A DNA stretch of 64,000 bases, from the NCBI RefSeq assembly GCF_900155555.1, contig NZ_FUHN01000007.1, forward strand, positions 434,073-498,072. The letters run 5' to 3'. Below are positions 25,329-33,867 of the stretch, one piece after another; position 1 is the first letter of the stretch; every line of letters starts with the position of its first letter. This DNA comes from Mobilibacterium timonense. GTDB lineage: Bacteria > Bacillota > Clostridia > Peptostreptococcales > Anaerovoracaceae. Below the pieces are notes generated by a model. It made no database searches. It saw only the letters and a list, made by a program, of their open reading frames with translations, and was not told where the DNA came from. The translations under genes were made by a program, and so were the position numbers.

Positions 25329-26159
25329 TTAATTCTCTTCCGGTGTATCGGAAAGTTCCTGCTCGACCTCATCGAGGACCTGATCCACCTCCGTAGCCGG
25401 TTCTTCAGCGGCAGGTTCAACATCCTGGGCGTCATCAGAAGCCTTTACCACAGGATCCTCCTGCTGGGACTGATCTCCCTTTACTTTACTGAAGATCTCC
25501 TCCCCCTTTGCCCTGATGGAGTCCAGATTGTCCTTCAGATCAACATCCTTGATCTTGTTAAGAGTATCTTCGCCCCTCTCTCTGATGTCGCTGTAAACGT
25601 CAGTCTCCTTGATCTTGTTCAGAGCGTCTCCACCTTTCTCCCTGATGTTGGAGTAGATGTCGGTGTCTCTGATCCTGTCCAGCTGGTCGTCCGCCATGGT
25701 CTTGTACTCCTGGCCCTTTGCTCTGGCCTTGCCATAGCCCTCGATCACCTTTCCGTTGATGTCGGTCGCCTCGCCCTTGTCGTTGACGAACTCGATCCTG
25801 CAGTTGAATCCCACTGCGGCAATAAGCCCGAAGATGACTCCCCAAGGTGCAACTACGGCGCCCAGGATGCTTACTGTGAGAGGGAAGTTGAGGAGCACCT
25901 CGTCACCCTTCTTTACCACGATCCTTGACATGTTGCCCTTGTTGGCTGTCTCCTTGATCTTGTCGAACAGCTCGTTGTTCTTCAGTCCGTCCTTGAATCC
26001 CGCCTTAGGCTCTTCCTGTGTATGTTCTGAGGACTCTTCGATGTTGATGATCGCGTCTACGACGCTTCCATCGGCGGCCTCAAGGGCCTCCTTAGCCTCT
26101 CTGTAGGTCACTCCTGTTCTGTCCTTAACCAGCTCAATCTTCTCAAGTGTGATCTCCAT
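25329..26159 (-). CDS. UBA-like/DUF4342 protein with tandem 20-residue repeats
   Basis: 276 residues. Residues 1-42 resemble the UBA/EF-Ts-type helical domain (ELVKDRTGVTYREAKEALEAADGSVVDAI). Residues 75-125 form the DUF4342 region with a hydrophobic segment (ILGAVVAPWGVIFGLIAAVGF). Residues 161-228 are three copies of a helical unit of about 20 residues (DIYSNIREKGGDALNKIKET type), followed by an acidic tail. The single hydrophobic segment suggests membrane association. Function unknown. AGGAGG precedes the ATG. Confidence 0.82.
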   Translation of the reverse strand: MEITLEKIELVKDRTGVTYREAKEALEAADGSVVDAIINIEESSEHTQEEPKAGFKDGLKNNELFDKIKETANKGNMSRIVVKKGDEVLLNFPLTVSILGAVVAPWGVIFGLIAAVGFNCRIEFVNDKGEATDINGKVIEGYGKARAKGQEYKTMADDQLDRIRDTDIYSNIREKGGDALNKIKETDVYSDIRERGEDTLNKIKDVDLKDNLDSIRAKGEEIFSKVKGDQSQQEDPVVKASDDAQDVEPAAEEPATEVDQVLDEVEQELSDTPEEN

Positions 26160-26185
26160 GATGCACCTCCTGCATAAAACGCTGT

Positions 26186-26980
26186 TTAAATAAGTGCTTT
26201 CTCATCAAGAATATCTATATTCAGGTAATAGCTTACGTATATAGATATGATGCGCCTTATCTGCTCTCTGTACTCCGGCTTCAGGCTCACTCTGTCGAAG
26301 ACTCTGAAGGGCTTTTCCCCGAAGTACTGCAGCACACCAACTATATCAAAATCAACGGTGAAAAGCAATTCCCGCCGGCCTCTTCTTCCCCTCGCAGAAG
26401 CATTTTCTCCGGCCTCCTCGCCTCTTTGTTCCATCCGGAAACAATCTTCGCACAGAATCCCTCCCGCATCTATGGAAAAGTGGTGCGGCCCGTCCTTTTC
26501 CACTGGCTTACCGCAGTTTGCGCAGTGACGCAGCTCCGGTCTTATACCCATCAGCGGAAATGTCTTCACTATGAACGCATAGAGCATCATGGTGCAGTCT
26601 CCTTCTGCATCCTGAAGTGCGTCCATGAATTCAAGCACCAGGTCGAAGAGCCGCGGCTCGGCCTTTTCCTCCTGAAGGACCTGATCGAGGTATTCCAGGA
26701 CTTTCGACGCCGCAAAGTACCTGTCCAGATCTTCTCCTATCCCGTAATAGCTGCGCTTGACCGTGGCGTAATTGATATTATAATATCCCCGGTTTTTGAA
26801 GATCTCATATTCCGCGTATGTAAAAGGTCTGAGGGCAAGTGCCGATTTTCCCTTTCCCTTCTCGTTGATAGACGTTCCTGCCGAAATGCGTCCGTATCTT
26901 TTCGTGAAAAGGGTGAGCATCCGCCTGTTGCCGGGGATCTTCTGCTGCCTGAGTACGATGCCTTCTGTATCAATTAGCAT
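26186..26980 (-). CDS. recO: DNA repair protein RecO
   Basis: 264 residues. N-terminal OB-fold (residues 1-75; GIVLRQQKIPGNRRMLTLFTKRYGRISA), helical middle, and a four-cysteine zinc site CANCGKPV...CEDC in the C-terminal part. RecO with RecR helps load RecA on SSB-coated DNA in gap repair. One base after era, with the ribosome site inside the end of era; this order (era-recO) is standard in Firmicutes. Confidence 0.95.
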   Translation of the reverse strand: MLIDTEGIVLRQQKIPGNRRMLTLFTKRYGRISAGTSINEKGKGKSALALRPFTYAEYEIFKNRGYYNINYATVKRSYYGIGEDLDRYFAASKVLEYLDQVLQEEKAEPRLFDLVLEFMDALQDAEGDCTMMLYAFIVKTFPLMGIRPELRHCANCGKPVEKDGPHHFSIDAGGILCEDCFRMEQRGEEAGENASARGRRGRRELLFTVDFDIVGVLQYFGEKPFRVFDRVSLKPEYREQIRRIISIYVSYYLNIDILDEKALI

Positions 26981-26981
26981 T

Positions 26982-27881
26982 TTACTCGTCCTTGTATCCC
27001 AGGTTCCTTATCATCCTGTCTGAGTCGCGCCAGTTCTCCTTCACCTTCACCCATAGCTCGAGATACACCTTGGTGCCCAGGAGCTCCTGGATCTCCATTC
27101 TTGCGCTCTTTCCGATCCCCTTGAGCTTCCTTCCGCCCTTTCCGATGATGATGCTCTTGTGAGACTTCTTTTCACAGTAGATCACGGCGCTGATGCTTGT
27201 GAGGTCCTCCTCTTCCTTAAAGGACTCTATCTCCACGAATACCCCGTGAGGCACCTCCTGATCAAGATACGTCAGAAGCTTTTCCCGGATGATCTCGCTG
27301 ACGAGGAACCTCTCCGGGTCACTGGTGACCATGTCCTCCGGAAAAAACATCGGTCCCTCCGGCATATATTCCTTCAGGCGGTCGAGGAGCTCGGGCACCC
27401 CGGTACCCTTCAGCGCGGAGACCCCATATACATCGTCAAAGAGACCCGTCTCCATGTATGAATTGTAAAGCTTCAGGTAATCCTCAGGTTTCATGAGGTC
27501 CATCTTGTTGATGGCCAGGAGTTTCGGAGTATCAGACTCCTTGAGCATCTCCAGCAGATAATGGTCTCCCCTGGACATCTCCTTGCTCCCGTCTGCCAGG
27601 AGGAGGATGACATCCACTCCCTTGTATGTGTTGACCGCCGTTTCGTTGATGGCGCTCCCCAGCTTGTTCTTGGGTTTATGTATCCCCGGAGTATCCAGGA
27701 AAACCATCTGAACGCCCCGGCCCTCATCTGCGGCCATATCGGTGTATATTCCCGTGATCCTGTTCCTCGTCGTCTGGGGCTTAGCCGATGTTATGGCTAT
27801 CTTCTCCCCCAGTATCCTGTTGAGGAGCGTCGACTTTCCTACATTAGGCCTTCCGATTATACCGATAAATCCTGATCTCAT
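26982..27881 (-). CDS. era: GTPase Era
   Basis: 299 residues. The GTPase domain has GRPNVGKSTLL (G1), DTPGIHKP (G3) and NKMD (G4); the C-terminal KH domain has IIGKGGRKLKGIGKSAR. Era binds the 3' end of 16S rRNA and helps 30S assembly. The ribosome site is poor: the leader is made of three 14-base repeats that end two bases before the ATG. Confidence 0.96.
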   Translation of the reverse strand: MRSGFIGIIGRPNVGKSTLLNRILGEKIAITSAKPQTTRNRITGIYTDMAADEGRGVQMVFLDTPGIHKPKNKLGSAINETAVNTYKGVDVILLLADGSKEMSRGDHYLLEMLKESDTPKLLAINKMDLMKPEDYLKLYNSYMETGLFDDVYGVSALKGTGVPELLDRLKEYMPEGPMFFPEDMVTSDPERFLVSEIIREKLLTYLDQEVPHGVFVEIESFKEEEDLTSISAVIYCEKKSHKSIIIGKGGRKLKGIGKSARMEIQELLGTKVYLELWVKVKENWRDSDRMIRNLGYKDE

Positions 27882-27882
27882 C

Positions 27883-27924
27883 TATTACCGTCTTTCTATT
27901 ACAGTCTTTCTATTATCGTCTTTC
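27883..27924. repeat. Three tandem 14-base repeats in the era leader
   Basis: TATTACCGTCTTTC, TATTACAGTCTTTC and TATTATCGTCTTTC follow each other without gap (27883-27896, 27897-27910, 27911-27924). On the coding strand each unit reads GAAAGAC-N-RTAATA-like, so each carries a weak GAAAGA ribosome-site-like core. They fill most of the gap between the ybeY-cdd fusion and era. Confidence 0.85.
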
Positions 27925-27942
27925 CTGATACCCTGTCGTTTA

Positions 27943-28893
27943 TTATTTGCTGCCGCGATCTTCTTCCGTCAGGACGAAGGCCTCCGGCAGTATCTGCCCG
28001 AGCGTCCTCACTTTCAGATGCTCAGGGGTCTTTCCCGTGATCACGTACATGTTGATGGAAAATTCCGCCAGGAACTGGCGGCATATCCCGCACGGTTCCG
28101 CAACGCCCCTGTCAGACGCCACAGCGATGGCGGCAAAGCTCCTCTCGCCTTCAGAGACCGCCTTCACCGCAGCAGTGCGCTCGGCGCATATCGAGCATCC
28201 GTAGGATGCATTTTCCACGTTCACCCCTGTGTACACCTTGCCCGATGACGCCAGGAGGGCAGCCCCCACTCTGAACCCTGAGTATGGCGCATAGGCGCTG
28301 CTGCAGGCCTGAGAAGCCTTCATGAAAAGATCCCTGTAACGGGCGAAGGCGCTCTTTTCCTGAGGGAGTCCTATGCCGGTCATGATCACCTCTTCATGGC
28401 GGCGCATTATGCGCTTCTCATCCTCTTCCATGTGATCGTAGCCCAGCAGATGGAGCATACTGTGGACGAAGAGATATGCCAGCTCACGCTCCCAGCTGTG
28501 GCCGTACTCCTGAGCCTGCTCCTCAACCCTGGTCCAGCATATCACCACGTCGCCCAGCGGGATGTTCCTTTGCTCGCCCTGGTCATCCACGTCGTCATCG
28601 GCATTCTGAAGGGCCTCGATGACCTCATACTTGTCTTCGTATTGAGGGAATGAAAGCACGTCGGTAACAGCGTCCACGTTTCTCATGTCCCTGTTTATCT
28701 CTCTGATCTCCTGTGCCGAGACGATCGTCACTCCCACCTCAAGAGGGATCTCTCCGGTCTCGGCCAGAGCCATATCGTCACAGCTGAGAAGAGGTGAGAG
28801 CTCGTCTCTGACAACTTTTTCAGCTGCAGTGTCCAGCAGCGCGGTCATCTCATCCGTCAGATGTCCGTGCTCGTCCCCGTATATGATGATCAT
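27943..28893 (-). CDS. YbeY endoribonuclease-cytidine deaminase fusion
   Basis: 316 residues in one frame. Residues 1-175 are YbeY, the 16S rRNA-maturation RNase: TDVLSFP and the zinc triad H144, H148 and H154 in HSMLHLLGYDH (Ser replaces the usual Gly). Residues 183-316 are a complete cytidine deaminase: AYAPYSGFRVGAALL, the CAE motif at 236-238 and PCGIC at 267-271. Neighbouring species keep ybeY and cdd as separate genes in the same order, so this looks like a stop-codon loss joining them. GGAG precedes the ATG. Confidence 0.92.
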   Translation of the reverse strand: MIIIYGDEHGHLTDEMTALLDTAAEKVVRDELSPLLSCDDMALAETGEIPLEVGVTIVSAQEIREINRDMRNVDAVTDVLSFPQYEDKYEVIEALQNADDDVDDQGEQRNIPLGDVVICWTRVEEQAQEYGHSWERELAYLFVHSMLHLLGYDHMEEDEKRIMRRHEEVIMTGIGLPQEKSAFARYRDLFMKASQACSSAYAPYSGFRVGAALLASSGKVYTGVNVENASYGCSICAERTAAVKAVSEGERSFAAIAVASDRGVAEPCGICRQFLAEFSINMYVITGKTPEHLKVRTLGQILPEAFVLTEEDRGSK

Positions 28894-28931
28894 TTCTCCG
28901 CCTCCATTCTCCGGATATCAGCTTTGATCCG

Positions 28932-29897
28932 TTATCTGTGTTTTTCGCCGTACTGGCTGTAGGCCCTGATGATCTCCTTCACCAGAGGGTGACGGACCAC
29001 GTCCACCTCGGCAAGTCTGCAGAAGGCTATGCCATCGATGCCCTTCAGTACCTTTTCCGCTTCCAGCAGGCCGGACCCCTTGCCTTTTGGCAGGTCTATC
29101 TGAGTCACGTCTCCTGTTATCACCACTTTGGAGTTAAAGCCCATCCTGGTGAGGAACATTTTCATCTGCTCCCTGGTCGTATTCTGCGCCTCGTCCAGGA
29201 TTATGAACGAGTTGTCAAGGGTCCGCCCTCTCATGTACGCCAGAGGGACCACCTCGATAGTTCCTTTTTCCTTATATCTTGATGCGGTCTCCCTTCCCAT
29301 TATCTCGAAGAGAGCATCGTACAGAGGCCTGAGATATGGGTCGACCTTCTCCTGGAGATCTCCCGGCAGGAATCCCAGGCTCTCTCCTGCCTCTATTGCC
29401 GGTCTTGCCAGTATTATCCTCTCAACGTCCTTGTCCTTCAGTGCCGTGACGGCCATGGCACAGGCGAGATACGTCTTTCCCGTACCGGCCGGGCCTACGC
29501 CGAATACCATGTCGTTCTTCCTGATCATGTCCACATAGTGCTTCTGGCCGCTGGTCTTAGGTCTTAGCGGCTTGCCCTGGCACGTGTAGCATATTATGTC
29601 CTTCGAGGATGTGGTGTTGTCCACGGTCTGTCCCATCGACTCCATGTCCATGATGTAGCCGAGCCGCTGTGGATCCAGCTTCCTGTTGTGGTGCAGGGCA
29701 TCTACCATCCCCTTTATTATCCTCTCCGCGTGTTCCGGATCCCTGCCCCTGATTATCAGGTCATCATCCCGCAGGATCACGCTGGTCCCGGTGCTCTTCT
29801 CCACCTTCTTCATGTTGGCATCCATGTTGCCGAAGAGCTCCGTCCTGTCAACATCCTGATCCAGCAGCATTCTGACCGATCTGTTGTCTTCCTTCAT
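28932..29897 (-). CDS. phoH: PhoH family ATPase
   Basis: 321 residues. N-terminal KH-like region, then the ATPase core with Walker A GPAGTGKTYLA, Walker B FIILDEAQNTT and the PhoH-specific ARPAIEAGESLGFLPGDL. Often called PhoL; thought to act in RNA metabolism or ribosome maturation with YbeY. The frame extends upstream to 29960, but the ATG at 29897 follows AGAGGTGA. It starts the phoH-ybeY-cdd-era-recO unit. Confidence 0.94.
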   Translation of the reverse strand: MKEDNRSVRMLLDQDVDRTELFGNMDANMKKVEKSTGTSVILRDDDLIIRGRDPEHAERIIKGMVDALHHNRKLDPQRLGYIMDMESMGQTVDNTTSSKDIICYTCQGKPLRPKTSGQKHYVDMIRKNDMVFGVGPAGTGKTYLACAMAVTALKDKDVERIILARPAIEAGESLGFLPGDLQEKVDPYLRPLYDALFEIMGRETASRYKEKGTIEVVPLAYMRGRTLDNSFIILDEAQNTTREQMKMFLTRMGFNSKVVITGDVTQIDLPKGKGSGLLEAEKVLKGIDGIAFCRLAEVDVVRHPLVKEIIRAYSQYGEKHR

Positions 29898-29931
29898 TTT
29901 CACCTCTGTAATTCGATTTTTCCTACTGCTG

Positions 29932-29960
29932 ATTATAACCTTTACGGGGGAACAGAACAA
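29932..29960 (-). promoter_or_regulatory. Promoter of phoH operon
   Basis: TTGTTC (29960-29955), 17 bases, TATAAT (29937-29932) on the minus strand, immediately after the yqeY terminator. Confidence 0.78.
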
Positions 29961-29964
29961 CGAT

Positions 29965-29990
29965 AAAAGGCAGGGCCTCAGCCCTGCCTT
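29965..29990 (-). terminator. Terminator of rpsU-yqeY
   Basis: AAGGCAGGGC and GCCCTGCCTT pair perfectly around TGAG and run into TTTTATC on the minus strand. Confidence 0.88.
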
Positions 29991-30011
29991 CCAAAGTCTG
30001 TTTCGTTCTGT

Positions 30012-30473
30012 TTATTTACCAGACAGATAGCTCTTGACCACCTTTGAAACAAGGGATCCGTCAGCCTTGCCCTTAAGCTCTGCCATGGCCGTCTTCATGA
30101 GTGTGCCCATGCTCTTCATGGATCTCTCGATGCCGCTGTCGGCGGCGATCTTCTCAACAGCCTCTCTGATCTGCTCCTCGGACATCTCCTCAGGAAGATA
30201 TTTCTTAAGGATCTCTATCTCCCTGTTGTAGCTGTCAAGCAGATCCTGGCGTCCCGCCTTCTCGAAGTCGGCGAGCGCGTCGGTACGCATCTTCAGCTGC
30301 TTCTTGATGATCGGGATAATGTCAGCGTCATCCTCCAGAGTCACCCTCTGGTCGATCTCGTGCTGCTTAATGGCCGCTCTGATGAGGTTCACAGTCTCCT
30401 TGGAGGTGACGTCGTGCTCCTTCATCGCTGTCTTGTAATCTGCTAAAAGCTGTTCTTTCAGACTCAATTCCAT
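30012..30473 (-). CDS. yqeY: GatB/YqeY domain protein
   Basis: 153 residues of the YqeY family: an N-terminal helical part (LKEQLLADYKTAMKEHD, TVNLIRAAIKQHEIDQR) and the C-terminal domain shared with the tail of amidotransferase GatB (EIEILKKYLPEEMSEEQI, KAAMAELKGKADGSLVS-like). It is thought to bind tRNA, but no catalytic role is known. Directly follows rpsU, as in most Firmicutes. ATG at 30473 after GGGGAG; an adjacent TTG is less likely. Confidence 0.92.
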   Translation of the reverse strand: MELSLKEQLLADYKTAMKEHDVTSKETVNLIRAAIKQHEIDQRVTLEDDADIIPIIKKQLKMRTDALADFEKAGRQDLLDSYNREIEILKKYLPEEMSEEQIREAVEKIAADSGIERSMKSMGTLMKTAMAELKGKADGSLVSKVVKSYLSGK

Positions 30474-30487
30474 CAACTCCCCGGGAA

Positions 30488-30667
30488 TTAATACTTTCTT
30501 GCCTTCTTTCTGGCTGCTTCAGACTTCTTCTTGCGCTTAACGCTTGGCTTCTCGTAGTGCTCTCTCTTCCTGAGCTCAGCCATGACGCCGTCACGCGCGC
30601 AGCTTCTCTTGAATCTCTTCAGAGCGCTCTCTAAGCTTTCGTTCTCTCTAACAACGACCTGTGCCAT
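30488..30667 (-). CDS. rpsU: 30S ribosomal protein S21
   Basis: 59 residues, very basic, with the S21 pattern [33 protein letters not shown]. It joins the small subunit near the anti-Shine-Dalgarno region. The ATG at 30667 lies nine bases after GGAGGTG; a GTG twelve bases further upstream overlaps this site and is unlikely. Confidence 0.97.
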   Translation of the reverse strand: MAQVVVRENESLESALKRFKRSCARDGVMAELRKREHYEKPSVKRKKKSEAARKKARKY

Positions 30668-30730
30668 ATTGATATTCACCTCCTGTCATATATAGAGTGA
30701 TGCTTGGAACTTACGCCCATAACGTTTTGT

Positions 30731-30759
30731 ATTATAGCATCAGTAAAAAACCAATACAA
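30731..30759 (-). promoter_or_regulatory. Promoter of rpsU-yqeY
   Basis: TTGTAT (30759-30754), 17 bases, TATAAT (30736-30731) on the minus strand; transcription would start about 55 bases before rpsU. Confidence 0.8.
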
Positions 30760-30800
30760 GTTTTTATTACCGACACGCTGTTCTATCTCAGTCTTCAGGG

Positions 30801-32321
30801 TCAGAAGAGATTGTCAGCGATATCACCTGCCATCATCTTCCTCTCCCCGTTCTTGGTCCTGGCGAACCGTTCTGCGGCTCTGCCGTGGAGCATCACTCCG
30901 AAAAGGAGACTGTTATTCAAGCTGTTCCCCTGGGCCGCCAGTGAAGCGATAGCCCCCGAGAGCACGTCTCCCGATCCGGCGGTGGCAAGTCCGGAATTTC
31001 CGATGGTGTTCACGAAGAGCTGCTGAGCGTTTCCCCTGATCAGGGAAAGGATTGAAACATCGTTCTTCGCCACCATGCTGACGTGGTACTTCTCGGAAAA
31101 TCTTTTTACAAATCCTATGATATTTTTTTCCACCACGGCGATATCTTCACCGCACAGCCGTGCAAGCTCGCCTATGTGAGGAGTGATCACGCACTCGCAG
31201 CGTCTCATTCTGAATGACCTGGCGTTTCTGGATATCAGGTTCAGCGCTCCGGCGTCCACGACGGCAGGAGTAGAGTTCCTGAACACCACATCGAGAAGAC
31301 CTCTGCCGTAGTCGTTTTCTGCCAGGCCGGGACCTATGACCACCACCCCGACCTCCTTGAGGAAGTGCTCCAGCGCATCCGGACCGTTTTCAGGCTTGTA
31401 TGGCACCACCACCGCCTCAGGGATGGAGATGTTGAAGTATCCCATGAACTTTCTCGGGCACAGGATCTTCACCAGGCCGCACCCGGCTCTGTAGGCGGAC
31501 TTCGCAGCCAGGATACTGGCCCCCATCATGCTGCCCTGACCTACAACGATCCCCACTGTGCCGAATGTCCCCTTGTGAGACTTCTCAGGACGCGGAAGTA
31601 TGGCCCTGTTGTAGTTTTCCCGGAAAAAAGCGTTGTCGCATACCACGAGCTTGTCCGGCACCTCGTCATACGCCGACGGTACCAGGCCGATGTCCGCCAC
31701 TGTCACTTTTCCGCAGCAGGCTCTTCCCTCTCCCATGAGCATGCCTATTTTGTAGCTCCCGAAGGTCACGGTCTCATCTGCCAGGAAAAGGGCATCCATG
31801 TTCTGCCCGGTCGTTGCGTTCAGCCCTGAAGGTATGTCTACGGATATCTTGTAAGCGTCCTTGCCGTTTATGTATTCGATGAATTTTATGAAGTTGTATC
31901 CGAGACGCCTGCTCAGACCTGTCCCGAAAATGCTGTCCAGTATGACGTCATATTTTGCTTCCAGTGCGGCCGCATCCTCCTCGTCACCTTCAAGTCCGCC
32001 TATGAACGCATCCGGGAAGGTCCTTGTATATATATTCATCTGCCTCAGGAACTCCTCAGATGTCCTGTCGGGATTTCCTGCAAAATACAGGAGGACGTCA
32101 TACCCCAGGTGCTTCAGCCACCTGGCCGCGCACACCCCGTCACCTCCGTTGTTTCCGGATCCGCAGAGGACGAGTATCCTGGTGCTCTTTTCAGGAAATC
32201 TCTTCTGGATGAGTTCTACCACGGCCTTGGAAGCATTTTCCATCAGCACAGGCGACGGTACTCCCAGATCTATCGTGTATTTATCGATGTAACGCATGCC
32301 CTTGGCAGTCAATGCATACAT
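30801..32321 (-). CDS. nnr: Bifunctional NAD(P)H-hydrate epimerase/dehydratase
   Basis: 506 residues. Residues 1-215 are the epimerase (YjeF_N) domain with GSGNNGGDG and the aspartate of DSIFGTGL. Residues 225-506 are the ADP/ATP-dependent dehydratase of the ribokinase-like fold, with KSHKGTFGTVGIV, NTIGNSGLATAGSGDVLSG (the anion-hole and catalytic Asp) near the end. The enzyme repairs hydrated NADH and NADPH. GAGGTGA lies eight bases before the ATG; own promoter at 32366. Confidence 0.95.
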   Translation of the reverse strand: MYALTAKGMRYIDKYTIDLGVPSPVLMENASKAVVELIQKRFPEKSTRILVLCGSGNNGGDGVCAARWLKHLGYDVLLYFAGNPDRTSEEFLRQMNIYTRTFPDAFIGGLEGDEEDAAALEAKYDVILDSIFGTGLSRRLGYNFIKFIEYINGKDAYKISVDIPSGLNATTGQNMDALFLADETVTFGSYKIGMLMGEGRACCGKVTVADIGLVPSAYDEVPDKLVVCDNAFFRENYNRAILPRPEKSHKGTFGTVGIVVGQGSMMGASILAAKSAYRAGCGLVKILCPRKFMGYFNISIPEAVVVPYKPENGPDALEHFLKEVGVVVIGPGLAENDYGRGLLDVVFRNSTPAVVDAGALNLISRNARSFRMRRCECVITPHIGELARLCGEDIAVVEKNIIGFVKRFSEKYHVSMVAKNDVSILSLIRGNAQQLFVNTIGNSGLATAGSGDVLSGAIASLAAQGNSLNNSLLFGVMLHGRAAERFARTKNGERKMMAGDIADNLF

Positions 32322-32365
32322 GTATATTCACCTCTTCAATGAATTGCGCATAAAAATACATAATG

Positions 32366-32394
32366 ATTCTATCACCTTAACTCCGCCCTGACAA
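32366..32394 (-). promoter_or_regulatory. Promoter of nnr
   Basis: TTGTCA (32394-32389), 17 bases, TAGAAT (32371-32366) on the minus strand. Confidence 0.7.
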
Positions 32395-32439
32395 TCGAGC
32401 AAGCAGTCCTTTTGCGGCCTTTTGCGCCGGGAGCCAATA

Positions 32440-32468
32440 TTTACATGAGATTTCATTTAGGGTAACAT
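32440..32468 (+). promoter_or_regulatory. Promoter of the amidase gene
   Basis: TTTACA (32440-32445), 17 bases, TAACAT (32463-32468). It diverges from the nnr promoter; about 65 bases of leader follow. Confidence 0.6.
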
Positions 32469-32540
32469 AATACGCGAAGATCTTTTGGGATCTCATTTCT
32501 TTGATTTGTTACTCATATTTGCTTATAAAGGTAGACCGAT

Positions 32541-33407
32541 TTGCAATACACCGACGACGAAATAATCCAGATAATAGTCGAGCAGAAGAAGGCTAAACTG
32601 CGCAGGCAGAAGAGAAGGCGCAGGCAGATAAACCTGATCATGCTGCTGATCGTACTCATCCTCTTTGCTCTCCTTGCCGGGATCCTGATAAAGGTCACCG
32701 CAGATTACATATCCGAAAGGACTGGAAGCTCGGGTACCACATCATCATCTTCTTCAGGCGCATCAGAAACGGCCGCGGTGAAGAACGGCGGAGTCATATT
32801 CCTGGATCCGGGACACGGCGGAAGCGATCCGGGGGCTCAGACTTCAGGAAGGAACGAAAAGGACGACACGCTCAAGATCGCGCTGCTGACTAAAAAGGCT
32901 CTGGAGAAAAAGGGTTATACAGTCTACATGAGCCGCACCACTGACAAGAGCGTGGACCGCGAAGAGCGCGGAAAGATGGCAAACAGGAAGAAGGCCGATC
33001 TGTTCGTCTCCATACACAGAAACACCGGAGACGCTGGTTCCGAGGCAGCAGCCACGGCTTCTGGCGCAGAGGTGTGGATAAGCTCCTCCGACCCTGACGA
33101 CAGCAGGCTCCTGGGATCCGAGATACTAAAGGAACTGAAGGCATCTGGCACCATGAGCGCAAGGGCAGTAAAATCCGGAACTCTCCCGGATCCGAACGAC
33201 GACTACTACGAAAACGAGATACCGACCATGCCGTCCTGCCTCGTAGAGCTGGGATTCATGACAGACAAGTCGGACAACAAGGCGATCGATAACAAGTCAA
33301 AAAAAATTGCCCAGGCCCTGGCGACCGGCATCGACAAGTCGTACAAGATAATCAAGAACGACAATGTGAGCAGTTACCAGGATCTCCTGGACAAATACAG
33401 GCCGTGA
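32541..33407 (+). CDS. N-acetylmuramoyl-L-alanine amidase, membrane-anchored
   Basis: 288 residues. A basic cytoplasmic segment (1-30) precedes one membrane helix (about 31-52), then a Ser/Gly/Thr linker and an Amidase_3 domain (about 82-275). Zinc ligands are the His of LDPGHGGSDPG, the Glu of NEKDDTL and the His of VSIHRN; the catalytic Glu is in CLVELGFMTD. It cuts the amide bond between MurNAc and the stem peptide, outside the membrane. The start codon is TTG with AAAGG nine bases upstream; no better start exists before the helix. Confidence 0.92.
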   Translation: MQYTDDEIIQIIVEQKKAKLRRQKRRRRQINLIMLLIVLILFALLAGILIKVTADYISERTGSSGTTSSSSSGASETAAVKNGGVIFLDPGHGGSDPGAQTSGRNEKDDTLKIALLTKKALEKKGYTVYMSRTTDKSVDREERGKMANRKKADLFVSIHRNTGDAGSEAAATASGAEVWISSSDPDDSRLLGSEILKELKASGTMSARAVKSGTLPDPNDDYYENEIPTMPSCLVELGFMTDKSDNKAIDNKSKKIAQALATGIDKSYKIIKNDNVSSYQDLLDKYRP

Positions 33408-33435
33408 CGCTGCGGCGCGACACCTCGGCACGCGT

Positions 33436-33867
33436 CTAAAACAGATGTTTTTCACTTGCCATGGCGTCACAGTACACACAGCGATAAAGTCTTTTTTCCG
33501 GATCCACCAGCTTGAAGCGCTGAGGAAGATCGGTCTCGGAAGACGTTATACACCTCGGGTTCCTGCACCTGAGAACATCGGTCAGCTCATCAGGAAGGGA
33601 GACGTGGCTTTTTCTGGCCAGTTTCCCTTCTTTTACTATGTTCACCGTTATGTTAGGGTCTACGAAGCCTATGGCGTCGAAGTCCAGATCAATGATCTTA
33701 TCGATCTTGATGATGTCCTTTCTGCCGTACTTCGCGCTCTTCACATTCTGGATAACGGCCACTGTGCAGTCGAGACGGTCCAGTCCGAGCAGCTTGTATA
33801 TGACCATGGACTTTCCTGCATGGATGTGGTCAAGAACGATCCCGGTATTCACTCCATCTACGTTCAT
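33436..33867 (-). CDS. pyrI: Aspartate carbamoyltransferase regulatory chain
   Basis: 143 residues. The N-terminal nucleotide-binding domain (VDGVNTGIVLDHIHAGKS) and the C-terminal zinc domain with CRNPRC...CVYC (four cysteines) are complete. It binds to PyrB and makes the enzyme respond to CTP/ATP. Last gene of the pyr operon, one codon step after pyrB (TAGATG). Confidence 0.96.
   Translation of the reverse strand: MNVDGVNTGIVLDHIHAGKSMVIYKLLGLDRLDCTVAVIQNVKSAKYGRKDIIKIDKIIDLDFDAIGFVDPNITVNIVKEGKLARKSHVSLPDELTDVLRCRNPRCITSSETDLPQRFKLVDPEKRLYRCVYCDAMASEKHLF

Noticed and set aside
27883-27924. The 14-base repeats as a CRISPR-like array
   Set aside because: They are contiguous, without spacers, and only three in number.
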